A stretch of DNA of 9,739 nt from an uncultured Clostridia bacterium (GCA_934486495.1 CAKSPW010000077.1:1-9739); one strand, 5' to 3'; positions 1 to 7,468 are shown, numbered from the stretch's first letter. A program made the numbers and translations. Notes: a model not told the origin generated them from the letters alone.

Positions 1-750
1 GTTTATCTTCAAACGGGCAGGCAGCCGTTTACGGTAATTCCGGGCAATCCCGGAATAAGACCATACGATTTTACGCTGACAAATATAAACGGCTTTCTCG
101 ATTTATTTTACAAAACGGATTATGAAAACAAAACCTTTTTGTTTCACTGCATACTCGGCAGCTCCGAAAAACCGTACGTTCTTACGCCGCTGAAAAAAGG
201 TCACACAAGCTACTGCATAGGTGCGTCAAAAGCGTATTTTACGTGCGACAGCGGATTCGGATATGCAGATGTTGCTCACGGCAGAGAAAAAGAGTTTGTA
301 AAAATATCCGATACGGGTGATAATCCGTGTGTTCTTTACGCTTGCGGTGCGGAGCATTTGACATACACCGACAGTGGGAAAATATATGTTGACAAAAGCG
401 ATGTCATATCCGACAGCTTATCGGAAAAACCGCTTCTTTTTTTCAGCGGCGGAAAGTACATTTTGCAGTGGCTGTCGGGCGGTATGGTAAAGTATTCGGC
501 ATCATCCGACTGCAAAAGCTGGTCTGCACCGATGCGGTACATATCAGGGGAAAAGGAGCCGTATATTATCGAAACATCAAAAAAGGACGGCGTATACCGC
601 TGCTACGGCACACTCGGCAGTCCGTACACACCGCCGAGGAACGACGTTGAGGAAGAGTTGGAGGAAATAAAAAAGCAGCTGATAATTTTAAAAAACGAAA
701 TAAAAAAACTTGACGGTATGAATTATTTTAACGATTTCGGCAAAAAATAA
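1..750 (+). CDS. Hypothetical protein, C-terminal part, with terminal coiled coil
   Basis: The reading frame is open from the first base, so the gene starts outside the window and 249 residues are visible. I do not recognise a named family. The body is rich in short alternating hydrophobic/aromatic strands and Gly/Asp/Ser turns. One segment (SSDCKSW, from about nt 505) loosely resembles a sialidase-type Asp-box, so a beta-propeller-like or beta-sandwich fold is possible, but this is inference. Visible residues about 215-238 (nt 640-717) form a charged heptad stretch (EEELEEIKKQL, then LKNEIKKL) typical of a short coiled coil for oligomerisation or anchoring. No membrane segment is visible in this part. 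An internal TTG near nt 139 could be mistaken for the start, but coding sequence clearly continues upstream of it. The next gene begins 34 bases downstream on the same strand. Confidence 0.8.
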   Translation, partial: VYLQTGRQPFTVIPGNPGIRPYDFTLTNINGFLDLFYKTDYENKTFLFHCILGSSEKPYVLTPLKKGHTSYCIGASKAYFTCDSGFGYADVAHGREKEFVKISDTGDNPCVLYACGAEHLTYTDSGKIYVDKSDVISDSLSEKPLLFFSGGKYILQWLSGGMVKYSASSDCKSWSAPMRYISGEKEPYIIETSKKDGVYRCYGTLGSPYTPPRNDVEEELEEIKKQLIILKNEIKKLDGMNYFNDFGKK

Positions 751-771
751 TATAAGTAATGAATAATCTTC

Positions 772-776
772 GGAGG
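772..776 (+). promoter_or_regulatory. Ribosome binding site supporting a TTG start
   Basis: A perfect GGAGG lies 8 bases before TTG at 785. No ATG or GTG lies at a usable distance, so this site decides the non-ATG start of the DUF421 gene. Confidence 0.8.
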
Positions 777-784
777 ATAAAAAA

Positions 785-1441
785 TTGCTTATAACCGTTA
801 TTCGTACACTTATTTTATATCTTATCGTAATAATCTCGCTTCGCATAATGGGAAAGCGGCAAATAGGAGAGCTTCAGCCGTCAGAGCTTGTTGTGGCGAT
901 TATGATTTCCGACCTTGCCTCCGTTCCCATGCAGACGATTGATATACCGCTGCTGTCGGGCATTGTGCCTGTGCTTACACTGATTGTTGCAGAGGTTTTT
1001 ATGTCGTTTTTGAGTCTTAAATGCAGGTGGTTCAGAAAATTTCTGTCGGGCGAGCCGAGCATTGTTATATATAAGGGCATGGTAAATGAAAAAGAACTTG
1101 CAAGACTTAGGTTTAACATAAGCGACTTAATGGAGGAGCTGCGCCTTGGCGGCTGTTACAATATTGCAGACGTTGAGGCGGCAGTGCTTGAAACGAACGG
1201 GAAGCTCAGCGTTATTCAAAAATCCGATGATTCGCAAAGCTGCGGCATTCCTTTTACGGTCATATCGGACGGTGCCTATAACAAAGGTGAGATTAAGCGC
1301 GCCGAAAAAAACATCTCCGATATAGAAAGGATTTTAAAAAAAATGAATATAAAAAGCGTGAGGGATGTATTCATTGCGTCTGTCGATGCAAGCGGCAACG
1401 TATACATTCAGCTGAAGAAAAAGGAGAACAAAAAACGATGA
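785..1441 (+). CDS. DUF421 / YetF-type membrane protein
   Basis: 218 residues, starting at TTG, chosen because of the GGAGG 8 bases upstream. Residues about 1-22, 35-53 and 57-78 are hydrophobic and should form three membrane helices, as in the DUF421 (YetF/YrbG-like) family. The rest is the cytoplasmic alpha/beta YetF C-terminal domain. It is recognised by the GEPSIVIYKG strand region (about residue 89), the LMEELRLGG helix (about residue 115) and the following DVEAAVLETNGKLSV segment. The tail VRDVFIASVDASGNVYIQL is also a family hallmark. The molecular role of the family is not firmly established; Bacillus members are linked to spore membranes and germination. The stop codon overlaps the start of the next gene (ATGA), suggesting translational coupling with the DUF4363 gene. 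Length and domain order are normal for the family. Confidence 0.9.
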   Translation: MLITVIRTLILYLIVIISLRIMGKRQIGELQPSELVVAIMISDLASVPMQTIDIPLLSGIVPVLTLIVAEVFMSFLSLKCRWFRKFLSGEPSIVIYKGMVNEKELARLRFNISDLMEELRLGGCYNIADVEAAVLETNGKLSVIQKSDDSQSCGIPFTVISDGAYNKGEIKRAEKNISDIERILKKMNIKSVRDVFIASVDASGNVYIQLKKKENKKR

Positions 1442-1818
1442 GAAGCTTTTTTGCGGCACTAACCATTATCTGTGCGATAATTGCGGGAAGTATATTTTAC
1501 ACCTCCCGAATGGACAGGCTTTCCGGAGATATGCTTGAAAAAAACAACCTTATATACAGTCTTATCGAAAACGATGATTTTTCCGGTGCCGCACCCGAAA
1601 TAAATAAAGCCTCCGAATATCTTGAAAATCACAGCGTGATGCTCTGGGCAATGGGTGACCATTCGGAAATTGTTCAGCTCGAACGCAGTCTCGGTGAGCT
1701 TAGGGAATTTGTCAAAAATGAAGAAAAATCAGACGCACTCGCCAAATGTGCCGATTTGGAGGTGCTTATTTTGCATATGCCGAGCAATTATAAGCTGCGC
1801 CTTGAAAATATACTTTAA
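1438..1818 (+). CDS. DUF4363 family small membrane-anchored protein
   Basis: 126 residues. The N-terminus (about residues 4-21, FFAALTIICAIIAGSIF) is one hydrophobic segment, either an uncleaved signal anchor or a membrane helix. It is followed by an extracytoplasmic or peripheral helical domain containing two amphipathic stretches around WAMGDHSEIVQLERSLGEL and ALAKCADLEVLILHMP. This matches the small DUF4363 family, whose genes commonly follow DUF421 genes in spore-forming Clostridia (family knowledge). The ATG overlaps the stop of the preceding gene, and an AAGGAGAA site lies about 11 bases upstream inside that gene. The pair is therefore very probably translated as a unit and may form a membrane complex. 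No biochemical function is known to me. No terminator is evident after it, and the next promoter begins 28 bases downstream. Confidence 0.85.
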   Translation: MRSFFAALTIICAIIAGSIFYTSRMDRLSGDMLEKNNLIYSLIENDDFSGAAPEINKASEYLENHSVMLWAMGDHSEIVQLERSLGELREFVKNEEKSDALAKCADLEVLILHMPSNYKLRLENIL

Positions 1819-1846
1819 ATTTTACAAACAAAATACACTTATACTA

Positions 1847-1875
1847 TTGAAATTTCAAACAAAATCTGTTATAAT
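1847..1875 (+). promoter_or_regulatory. Sigma-A promoter for galU (extended -10)
   Basis: TTGAAA (1847-1852), a 17-base spacer, then TATAAT (1870-1875), with TG one base before the -10 hexamer (extended -10). The predicted transcript start is about 1882, giving a leader of roughly 37 bases before the galU ATG. The match is strong enough to expect high constitutive transcription. It may also serve glgP and malQ if the downstream hairpin does not stop the polymerase. Confidence 0.85.
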
Positions 1876-1918
1876 AATATAGACGTTCAGTCAAACAAAA
1901 AGAAAGAGAGAGATTAAA

Positions 1919-2788
1919 ATGAAGAAAGTTACAAAAGCGGTTATACCTGCCGCAGGTTTCGGAACGAGATTTTTACCGGCAACAAAGGCAGTTCCGAAAG
2001 AAATGATACCTATTGTGGACACTCCGACAATACAGTATATTGTCGAGGAGGCGGTTGAATCGGGAATTAAGGATTTACTTATCGTGACGGGTCGGGGAAA
2101 AGATGCGATAATGAATCATTTTGACCGTTCGTTTGAACTTGAAACAATTTTGGAGAGAGAACAAAAAGAAGAGCTTCTCCGCGAGGTAAGAAAAGTTTCT
2201 GATATGCTTGACGTTCACTTTATTCGCCAAAAGGAGCAAAAGGGACTTGGAAACGCCGTTTACTACGCAAAGGAGTTTGCAGCAGGCGAGCCGATTGCTG
2301 TACTTTTGGGCGATGATGTTGTTGTAAATCCCGAAAAGCCATGCTTAAAGCAAATGATTGAAAAATATGAGGAACTCGGCTCAAGCATTCTCGGCGTTCA
2401 AACCGTTAAGCACAGCGATGTATCAAAATACGGAATTGTTGACGGCGAAAAAGTCGGTGACAGAACGTATAAAGTATCCGGGCTTGTTGAAAAGCCGAAG
2501 CCCGAAAATGCACCGACAGACGTTGCAATCCTCGGCAGATACATAATAACGCCGTCAATTTTTGAATGTATAGAAAGAACACCAAAAGGTGCCGGCGGCG
2601 AAATTCAGCTGACGGACGCACTTGCGCTTTTGGGTGAAAAAGAAGATATTTACGCATATGACTTTATCGGCAACCGCTATGACGTGGGAAACAAGCTCGG
2701 CTTTCTTAAGGCAACGGTTGAGTTTGCACTGTCGAGAGATGACCTGAAGGATGAATTTTCATCTTACCTTAAAACACTTGATTTATAA
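1919..2788 (+). CDS. galU: UTP-glucose-1-phosphate uridylyltransferase
   Basis: 289 residues, the usual length of bacterial GalU. The enzyme makes UDP-glucose and pyrophosphate from UTP and glucose-1-phosphate in the cytoplasm, feeding cell-envelope glycan and galactose pathways. Motifs in order: the nucleotide-binding signature PAAGFGTRFLPATK at residues 10-23 with Lys27 in VPKEM; GLGNAVYYAKEF; the metal-binding Asp region LGDDVV at 132-133; VEKPKP at about 190-195; AGGEIQLTDAL at 225-235; and YDVGNKLGFLKATVEFAL near the C-terminus. The start is ATG at 1919 with a weak purine-rich AGAGAGAG site 6 bases upstream, which lacks a good GGAGG core, so translation may be less efficient than the promoter suggests. 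It stands just upstream of glgP and malQ. GlgP product glucose-1-phosphate is its substrate, so co-location makes metabolic sense. Confidence 0.97.
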   Translation: MKKVTKAVIPAAGFGTRFLPATKAVPKEMIPIVDTPTIQYIVEEAVESGIKDLLIVTGRGKDAIMNHFDRSFELETILEREQKEELLREVRKVSDMLDVHFIRQKEQKGLGNAVYYAKEFAAGEPIAVLLGDDVVVNPEKPCLKQMIEKYEELGSSILGVQTVKHSDVSKYGIVDGEKVGDRTYKVSGLVEKPKPENAPTDVAILGRYIITPSIFECIERTPKGAGGEIQLTDALALLGEKEDIYAYDFIGNRYDVGNKLGFLKATVEFALSRDDLKDEFSSYLKTLDL

Positions 2789-2798
2789 TATATTTCAA

Positions 2799-2829
2799 AT
2801 TCCCGTATAACAGCTTTTTATACGGGAAT
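2799..2829 (+). other. Perfect 12-bp hairpin between galU and glgP
   Basis: Arms 2799-2810 (ATTCCCGTATAA) and 2818-2829 (TTATACGGGAAT) pair without mismatch around a 7-base loop. The downstream sequence is AATAATATAAAAATC rather than a run of T, and the reverse strand has no clean T-run either, so it does not meet the rule for an intrinsic terminator. It could protect the 3' end of the galU message, act as a weak or factor-assisted terminator, or be a protein-binding operator for glgP. It lies 11 bases after the galU stop and 44 bases before the glgP start. Confidence 0.6.
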
Positions 2830-2873
2830 AATAATATAAAAATCAATTTGCTGTTTGCAGGAAAGGGAAAAAC

Positions 2874-5126
2874 ATGGAGGAGAGAATAAAATCGTATTGC
2901 GGCGGTGATATAAGCGCTTGCTCGGATAAGGATATTTTGTATGCGCTTATGAAGCTGTGTAAAGATGCTGCGGAGGAAAACAAGTGTGCCGACACAAAGA
3001 AAAAGCTTTATTATATTTCGGCAGAATTTCTTATAGGCAAGCTTCTGTCAAATAACCTTATAAATCTCGGAATATATGATGAGGTTGATGAGGTTTTGAA
3101 AAAATACGGCAAAAGCATATCAGCAGCAGAGGATTCCGAAAACGAGCCGTCACTTGGAAACGGAGGCCTCGGCAGACTTGCGTCGTGCTTTATGGACTCT
3201 GTTGCAACGCTCGGCTTAAACGGCGAGGGTATCGGTCTTTGTTATCACTTCGGTCTGTTTCGTCAGGTTTTTAAAAATAATTATCAAACGGAAGTCCCCG
3301 ATAAATGGATTGAAGATAACAGCTGGCTGATAAAAACGGATATATGCTATGATATTCCCCTCGGCGAAAATACAGTCACGGCAAGAATGTATGACTTGCA
3401 GATTGTCGGAGCAAACGGTCAAACGAAAAATCTCCATCTTTTTGACCTTGAGAGCGTATCGGAGTCGCTGACAAACGATAAAAGTATAGATTTTGACAAA
3501 ACGGACATAAAGGAAAATCTGACTCTTTTTCTCTATCCCGACGACAGCGATGATGAAGGACGGCTTTTAAGGGTTTATCAGCAATATTTCATGGTAAGTG
3601 CGGCGGCAAGATATATACTTGACGAATGTATAAAAAAGGGCTGTCGCCTATACGACCTGCCCGACTATGCCGTTATTCAAATAAACGACACGCACCCGTC
3701 AATGATAATACCCGAGCTTATAAGACTTCTTATGGAAAAGGGATTAGACGCCGACAGAGCGATAAATGCCGTTACAAACTCGTGCGCATACACAAACCAC
3801 ACTATACTTTCCGAAGCTCTTGAAAAATGGCCTATCGGGTATTTAAAGCGTGCAGCTTGGAAAACAGTTCCAATAATTGAAATGCTCGACAGCCGCATAA
3901 GAAGAAAATATAACGACAACACGGTTTATATAATTGACGATAATGCAACGGTGCATATGGCAAGAATGGCAATACATTTTTCATTCAGCACGAACGGTGT
4001 CGCATCACTCCATACAGAAATTCTAAAAAAGAGTGAGCTTAAAAATTTCTATACGATATATCCCGAACGTTTCAATAACAAAACAAACGGCATAACATTT
4101 CGGCGCTGGCTGATAAAAAGCAATCCGCCGCTTTCGGACTTTATCAAAGAGCTGATAGGTGACGGCTTTGAAAAAAATGCGGAGGAGCTTAGAAAACTCG
4201 AGCGCTTTGCGGACGATGCTGAAGTTTTAAAAAAACTGACCGATATAAAAAGCGGTGCGAAAAAAAATCTTTGCGATTATCTTTTCAAGGAAGAAAGCAT
4301 TCCGATTTTTGAAAATTCCGTTTTCGATATTCAGATAAAAAGACTTCACGAGTATAAGCGTCAGCAGATGAACGCTCTTTACCTGACTGACAAATATCTT
4401 AGAATAAAATCGGGAGAAATTCCGAAAACTCCTATAACGGCAATATTCGGCGCAAAAGCGGCACCGGCATATAAAACGGCAAAAAATATAATTCATTTTA
4501 TAAAATGCCTGCAGTCGCTGACAAGCGAGGATAAGGATGTGCGTGATTTTCTGCGTGTTGTGATGATAGAAAACTATAATGTAACACGTGCCGAAAAGCT
4601 TATTCCGTCCTGCGATATTTCGGAGCAGATTTCGCTTGCGTCAAAGGAAGCGAGCGGTACGGGGAATATGAAGCTTATGCTAAACGGCGCCGTAACACTC
4701 GGTACAAATGACGGTGCAAACGTTGAAATACGCTCACTTGTCGGAGATGATAATATTTATATTTTCGGGCTTTCAAGCGATGAAGTAATTGAAAAATACA
4801 AATGCGGTAATTACAACCCGTCGGAGTATTACAGACAAGACGAAAATATAAGACGTGCAGTTGACTTTATCGACAGCGATGCTATGAAAAAGTACGGCGG
4901 GACGGAGCTTACCGACTTAAAGCGCGAGCTTCTCGAAAAGGACTATTTCATGACGCTTGCCGATTTAAAGGAATATACCGCCGTTAAGGATAGGGCAATT
5001 TCCGACTATTCCGACAGACTTTCATGGGCAAGGAAAATGCTTATAAACATCAGCCGTGCCGGATATTTTTCATCAGACAGAACGGTTGAGGAATATAACA
5101 GGGATATTTGGAATTTGGAATGCTGA
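2874..5126 (+). CDS. glgP: Glycogen/maltodextrin phosphorylase
   Basis: 750 residues, somewhat shorter than the roughly 800 of E. coli GlgP/MalP but intact end to end. It is a GT35 enzyme that phosphorolyses alpha-1,4-glucan ends to glucose-1-phosphate using pyridoxal phosphate. Visible landmarks: YYISAEFLIGKLLSNNLINL near residues 46-65; the LGNGGLGRLAS loop at 94-104; NDTHPSM at 271-277; TNGITFRRWL around 404; the active-site RLHEYKRQ at 490-497; and the cofactor site EASGTGNMK, with Lys600 as the expected Schiff-base lysine, followed by LGTNDGANVEI. Many relatives have Pro where TNGITFRRW has Phe, a minor variation. The ATG at 2874 follows AGGAAAGGG by about 6 bases. No convincing promoter of its own was found, so read-through from the galU promoter is plausible. 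malQ follows 58 bases later, completing a maltodextrin/glycogen breakdown pair. Confidence 0.95.
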   Translation: MEERIKSYCGGDISACSDKDILYALMKLCKDAAEENKCADTKKKLYYISAEFLIGKLLSNNLINLGIYDEVDEVLKKYGKSISAAEDSENEPSLGNGGLGRLASCFMDSVATLGLNGEGIGLCYHFGLFRQVFKNNYQTEVPDKWIEDNSWLIKTDICYDIPLGENTVTARMYDLQIVGANGQTKNLHLFDLESVSESLTNDKSIDFDKTDIKENLTLFLYPDDSDDEGRLLRVYQQYFMVSAAARYILDECIKKGCRLYDLPDYAVIQINDTHPSMIIPELIRLLMEKGLDADRAINAVTNSCAYTNHTILSEALEKWPIGYLKRAAWKTVPIIEMLDSRIRRKYNDNTVYIIDDNATVHMARMAIHFSFSTNGVASLHTEILKKSELKNFYTIYPERFNNKTNGITFRRWLIKSNPPLSDFIKELIGDGFEKNAEELRKLERFADDAEVLKKLTDIKSGAKKNLCDYLFKEESIPIFENSVFDIQIKRLHEYKRQQMNALYLTDKYLRIKSGEIPKTPITAIFGAKAAPAYKTAKNIIHFIKCLQSLTSEDKDVRDFLRVVMIENYNVTRAEKLIPSCDISEQISLASKEASGTGNMKLMLNGAVTLGTNDGANVEIRSLVGDDNIYIFGLSSDEVIEKYKCGNYNPSEYYRQDENIRRAVDFIDSDAMKKYGGTELTDLKRELLEKDYFMTLADLKEYTAVKDRAISDYSDRLSWARKMLINISRAGYFSSDRTVEEYNRDIWNLEC

Positions 5127-5179
5127 ACTGCACTTCATAAAAAACGAAATTATATAATCAAACATCAAATTTAATGTTC

Positions 5180-5184
5180 GGGGG
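5180..5184 (+). promoter_or_regulatory. G-run abutting the malQ start codon
   Basis: Five G residues directly precede ATG at 5185 with no spacer. A Shine-Dalgarno helix here would be too close to that ATG. The frame has no upstream ATG, GTG or TTG before the in-frame stop at 5155-5157. Either malQ is poorly initiated, another feature recruits ribosomes, or a rare start such as ATC at 5194 is used. Confidence 0.4.
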
Positions 5185-6678
5185 ATGGTTAAAATCAAAA
5201 CAGCGGGAATACTCATGCCGATAACGTCGCTGCCGTCAAAATGGGGCATCGGCGGATTTTCTGAAGAAGCATACGAATTTATCGATTGGCTCAGGGATGC
5301 AGGGCAAAGCATATGGCAAGTTCTGCCCCTTGGACCGACAGGCTACGGCGACTCTCCGTATCAATCATTTTCCGCATTTGCGGGCAACCCTTACATGATA
5401 AGCCTTGATGCGCTCATAGATGAGGGACTTTTGACAAAAGACGAATGCGAAAAACTGCCCCAAAACGTAAACGGTGAAATTGACTATGAGGCGATTTGGA
5501 ACAGTCGTTATAAAATTCTCCGTCATGCTTTTACCCGTTTTACGGCAAATGATTTATACAAAAGCTTTTGTTCCGATAATGCGTATTGGCTCGACGACTA
5601 TGCGCTGTTTATGGCAATAAAAAACGATTTCGGCGGTGCAGAGTGGCTTTTGTGGAATGACGATTTTAAAAAAAGAGACAAAAACACGCTGACAAAAGCG
5701 AAGGAAAAATACGCCTCGGAAATTGAGTTTCAAAAATTTTTACAATACAAATTTTACGCCGAATGGAGTGCGCTTAAGGAATATGCAAACAACAACGGTA
5801 TAAAAATAATAGGCGATATTCCGATTTACGCATCTATGGATAGTGCGGATGTTTGGGCAAATCCCGAGCTTTTTCAGCTTGACGACTATGTACCCACAGC
5901 CGTTGCAGGCTGTCCTCCCGACGGTTTTTCTCCCGACGGTCAGCTTTGGGGAAATCCGCTGTATCGTTGGGAGGAACACAAAAAAAGCGGATATGAGTGG
6001 TGGATAAAAAGACTTGGTTACTGTTTCGGACTTTATGACTATGTCAGAATAGACCATTTCAGAGGTTTTGACGAATACTACTCAATTCCGTACGGAGATA
6101 AAACAGCGGTCGGCGGAAAGTGGGAAAAAGGTCCCGGATATAATTTATTCGAGTCCGTAAAAGCGTCGCTCGGCAAGAAGGGATTTATTGCGGAGGATTT
6201 GGGATTTATAACAGACTCGGTAAAGGATATGCTAAGCAAGTGCGGCTTCCCCGGAATGAAGGTTCTCGAATTTGCGTTCGACGCAAGAGATACCTCGGGT
6301 TCGGGAATGTATCTGCCGCATAACTATCCGGAAAATTGCATTGCATATACCGGCACGCATGATAATCAGACTCTGCTTTCCTGGCTTAGCGAAATAACAG
6401 CCGAGGAGCTTGCTATGGTGCGCCGATATCTTGAAAACGATACAGCTCCGGTTGATAAACTCAACTTTCCGCTCATAGCACTTCTTATGCGCAGCAATGC
6501 GGAAATTTGCATAGTTCCGATACAGGACTACCTTGAGCTTGACAAGAGCGCACGTATTAACACTCCGTCAACTCTCGGCACAAACTGGAAGTGGCGCCTC
6601 GATAAAAAAATGCTGACAGACAATCTTGCAAAACGCATTTTCAATATGACAAGCCTGTTCGGAAGATACCACGGCTGA
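5185..6678 (+). CDS. malQ: 4-alpha-glucanotransferase (amylomaltase, GH77)
   Basis: 497 residues, the normal length for the short bacterial type. It transfers alpha-1,4-glucan segments between maltodextrins, releasing glucose and making longer chains that GlgP can degrade. GH77 landmarks are all present: the N-terminal AGILMPITSLPSKWGIGGF; QSIWQVLPLGPTGYGDSPYQ; DIPIYASMDSADVW; the 250s-loop sequence AGCPPDGFSPDGQLWGNPLY; the nucleophile Asp290 in VRIDHFRGF; the acid/base Glu337 in IAEDLGFI; and Asp393 in TGTHDNQT. The C-terminus NTPSTLGTNWKWRL is standard. The protein is cytoplasmic, with no signal peptide. ATG at 5185 is the only conventional start available, although the G-run touches it. 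Conserved homology begins about five residues in, so start uncertainty would change only a few residues. The terminator at 6838-6889 probably ends this transcript. Confidence 0.96.
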   Translation: MVKIKTAGILMPITSLPSKWGIGGFSEEAYEFIDWLRDAGQSIWQVLPLGPTGYGDSPYQSFSAFAGNPYMISLDALIDEGLLTKDECEKLPQNVNGEIDYEAIWNSRYKILRHAFTRFTANDLYKSFCSDNAYWLDDYALFMAIKNDFGGAEWLLWNDDFKKRDKNTLTKAKEKYASEIEFQKFLQYKFYAEWSALKEYANNNGIKIIGDIPIYASMDSADVWANPELFQLDDYVPTAVAGCPPDGFSPDGQLWGNPLYRWEEHKKSGYEWWIKRLGYCFGLYDYVRIDHFRGFDEYYSIPYGDKTAVGGKWEKGPGYNLFESVKASLGKKGFIAEDLGFITDSVKDMLSKCGFPGMKVLEFAFDARDTSGSGMYLPHNYPENCIAYTGTHDNQTLLSWLSEITAEELAMVRRYLENDTAPVDKLNFPLIALLMRSNAEICIVPIQDYLELDKSARINTPSTLGTNWKWRLDKKMLTDNLAKRIFNMTSLFGRYHG

Positions 6679-6837
6679 GCCTTTCGGGAACATATATCAT
6701 GCATTTGCAGGCACCGCAGCTAACCGCACATATGCTTGCCGAACTTTTAAAGTATATGTCATACATCTTAACACGGCAAGTCTAACCTTGTTGCACCGAC
6801 AGAAAAACCATTTAATATTTCGATTTATAATATAAAA

Positions 6838-6889
6838 CCGAGCTCGAACGCATATCATTTATCACAGCGTTCAGGCTCGGATTTTTATT
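6838..6889. terminator. Bidirectional rho-independent terminator in convergent gap
   Basis: Arms 6838-6851 (CCGAGCTCGAACGC) and 6867-6880 (GCGTTCAGGCTCGG) pair over 14 positions with one G-U and one mismatch around a 15-base loop. On the plus strand the stem is followed by ATTTTTATT, ending the galU-glgP-malQ side. On the minus strand it is followed by TTTTATATT, so it also serves the stalk-domain gene. It lies exactly where transcripts from the two strands would collide. Confidence 0.85.
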
Positions 6890-6943
6890 ACTGAATTATA
6901 TTAAATTTATTCGTTATTTTCAGCAGCAAAATTTAAATCGGTT

Positions 6944-7384
6944 TTATTCCGCTTTTGTAATTTCGACTGTTTGACTTTGTGCATCCCAATCAACCTTACA
7001 GTCAAGTGCCTCTGCGACCGCACGTACCGGGACGAGAGTATAGTCACTGTCTATAAACGGCGGGCAATCAAGCTCCGTAATGCTGTTTACATCACTTTCA
7101 ATAGCCTGAACCGACATTTTGTTATTATCAATCTGAAGAGTTATAAATTTATTGCCCTTTGTGGCAAAAATCATTCTCTCCTCCGCCGCCCATGTAACCC
7201 TTGCGCCAAGTGTTTCAAAAACCGAACGCATAGGGAGCATTGTTCTGTCGTTTACAATCCTCGCAGGTATCGGAGAAGAAAGCACTTCACCGTTTATTTT
7301 AACCGTAACGATTCCGTCAGCAAATGCCGTGCAAGCCGTAAGCATTGCTACAGCAGCCATAATAGAAGCAATTAATTTTTTCAT
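6944..7384 (-). CDS. Secreted stalk-domain (copper amine oxidase N-like) protein
   Basis: 146 residues from ATG at 7384. AAAGGA lies 10 bases before this ATG; a TTG at 7393 would add three residues but sits only 1 base from AAAGGA, so the ATG is preferred. The N-terminus MKK plus a hydrophobic stretch is a secretion signal. Both a lipobox-like LTAC (Cys18) and a signal peptidase I site AFA before Asp23 are visible, so it is either a lipoprotein or fully secreted. The mature part is essentially one Cu_amine_oxidN1-type stalk domain. Its paired signatures are VKINGEVL, then RTMLPMRSVFETLGARVTW, and later YTLVPVRAVAEALDCKVDW, then TVEITKAE. Despite the historic name, this domain is not an oxidase; it usually serves as a cell-surface stalk or adhesion module attached to other domains. 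Here it stands alone. It has its own strong promoter. Confidence 0.88.
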   Translation of the reverse strand: MKKLIASIMAAVAMLTACTAFADGIVTVKINGEVLSSPIPARIVNDRTMLPMRSVFETLGARVTWAAEERMIFATKGNKFITLQIDNNKMSVQAIESDVNSITELDCPPFIDSDYTLVPVRAVAEALDCKVDWDAQSQTVEITKAE

Positions 7385-7394
7385 AAGCCGCAAA

Positions 7395-7400
7395 TCCTTT
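7395..7400 (-). promoter_or_regulatory. Ribosome binding site deciding the stalk-protein start
   Basis: AAAGGA reading on the minus strand is 10 bases before ATG at 7384 but only 1 base before the in-frame TTG at 7393, which favours the ATG. Confidence 0.65.
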
Positions 7401-7421
7401 CAAAATATGTAGATATTATAT

Positions 7422-7450
7422 ATTATATCACTTATTTTTTGTTTTGTCAA
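7422..7450 (-). promoter_or_regulatory. Consensus sigma-A promoter for the stalk-domain gene
   Basis: On the minus strand: TTGACA (7450-7445), a 17-base spacer, then TATAAT (7427-7422), with TG one base before the -10. Both hexamers match consensus perfectly and an extended -10 is present. The predicted transcript start is about 7415, leaving a leader of roughly 30 bases. The -35 begins only 18 bases after the stop of the upstream metallophosphoesterase gene, with no terminator between them. Confidence 0.92.
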
Positions 7451-7468
7451 CGGTTAAATTCATCTGTT

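Noticed and set aside
5153..5158. TATAAT between glgP and malQ as a malQ promoter
   Set aside because: No acceptable -35 element lies 16-18 bases upstream, so it is probably chance in AT-rich sequence.
6735..6780. Inverted repeat CTTGCCG / CGGCAAG with a 32-base loop, possible small RNA
   Set aside because: Seven-base arms with a long loop are weak, no promoter or T-run accompanies it, and the clear terminator lies further downstream.
6699..6785. A 28-codon plus-strand open frame (MHLQAPQLTAHM...) in the convergent gap
   Set aside because: Only a weak GGGAA upstream, very short, no recognisable similarity and it lies in a non-coding convergent region; chance is the simplest explanation.
6971..7412. 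Plus-strand open frames opposite the stalk-domain gene
   Set aside because: They are antisense shadows: low-complexity Arg/Cys/His-rich translations with no ribosome site, while the minus-strand frame has a signal peptide, domain match and promoter.
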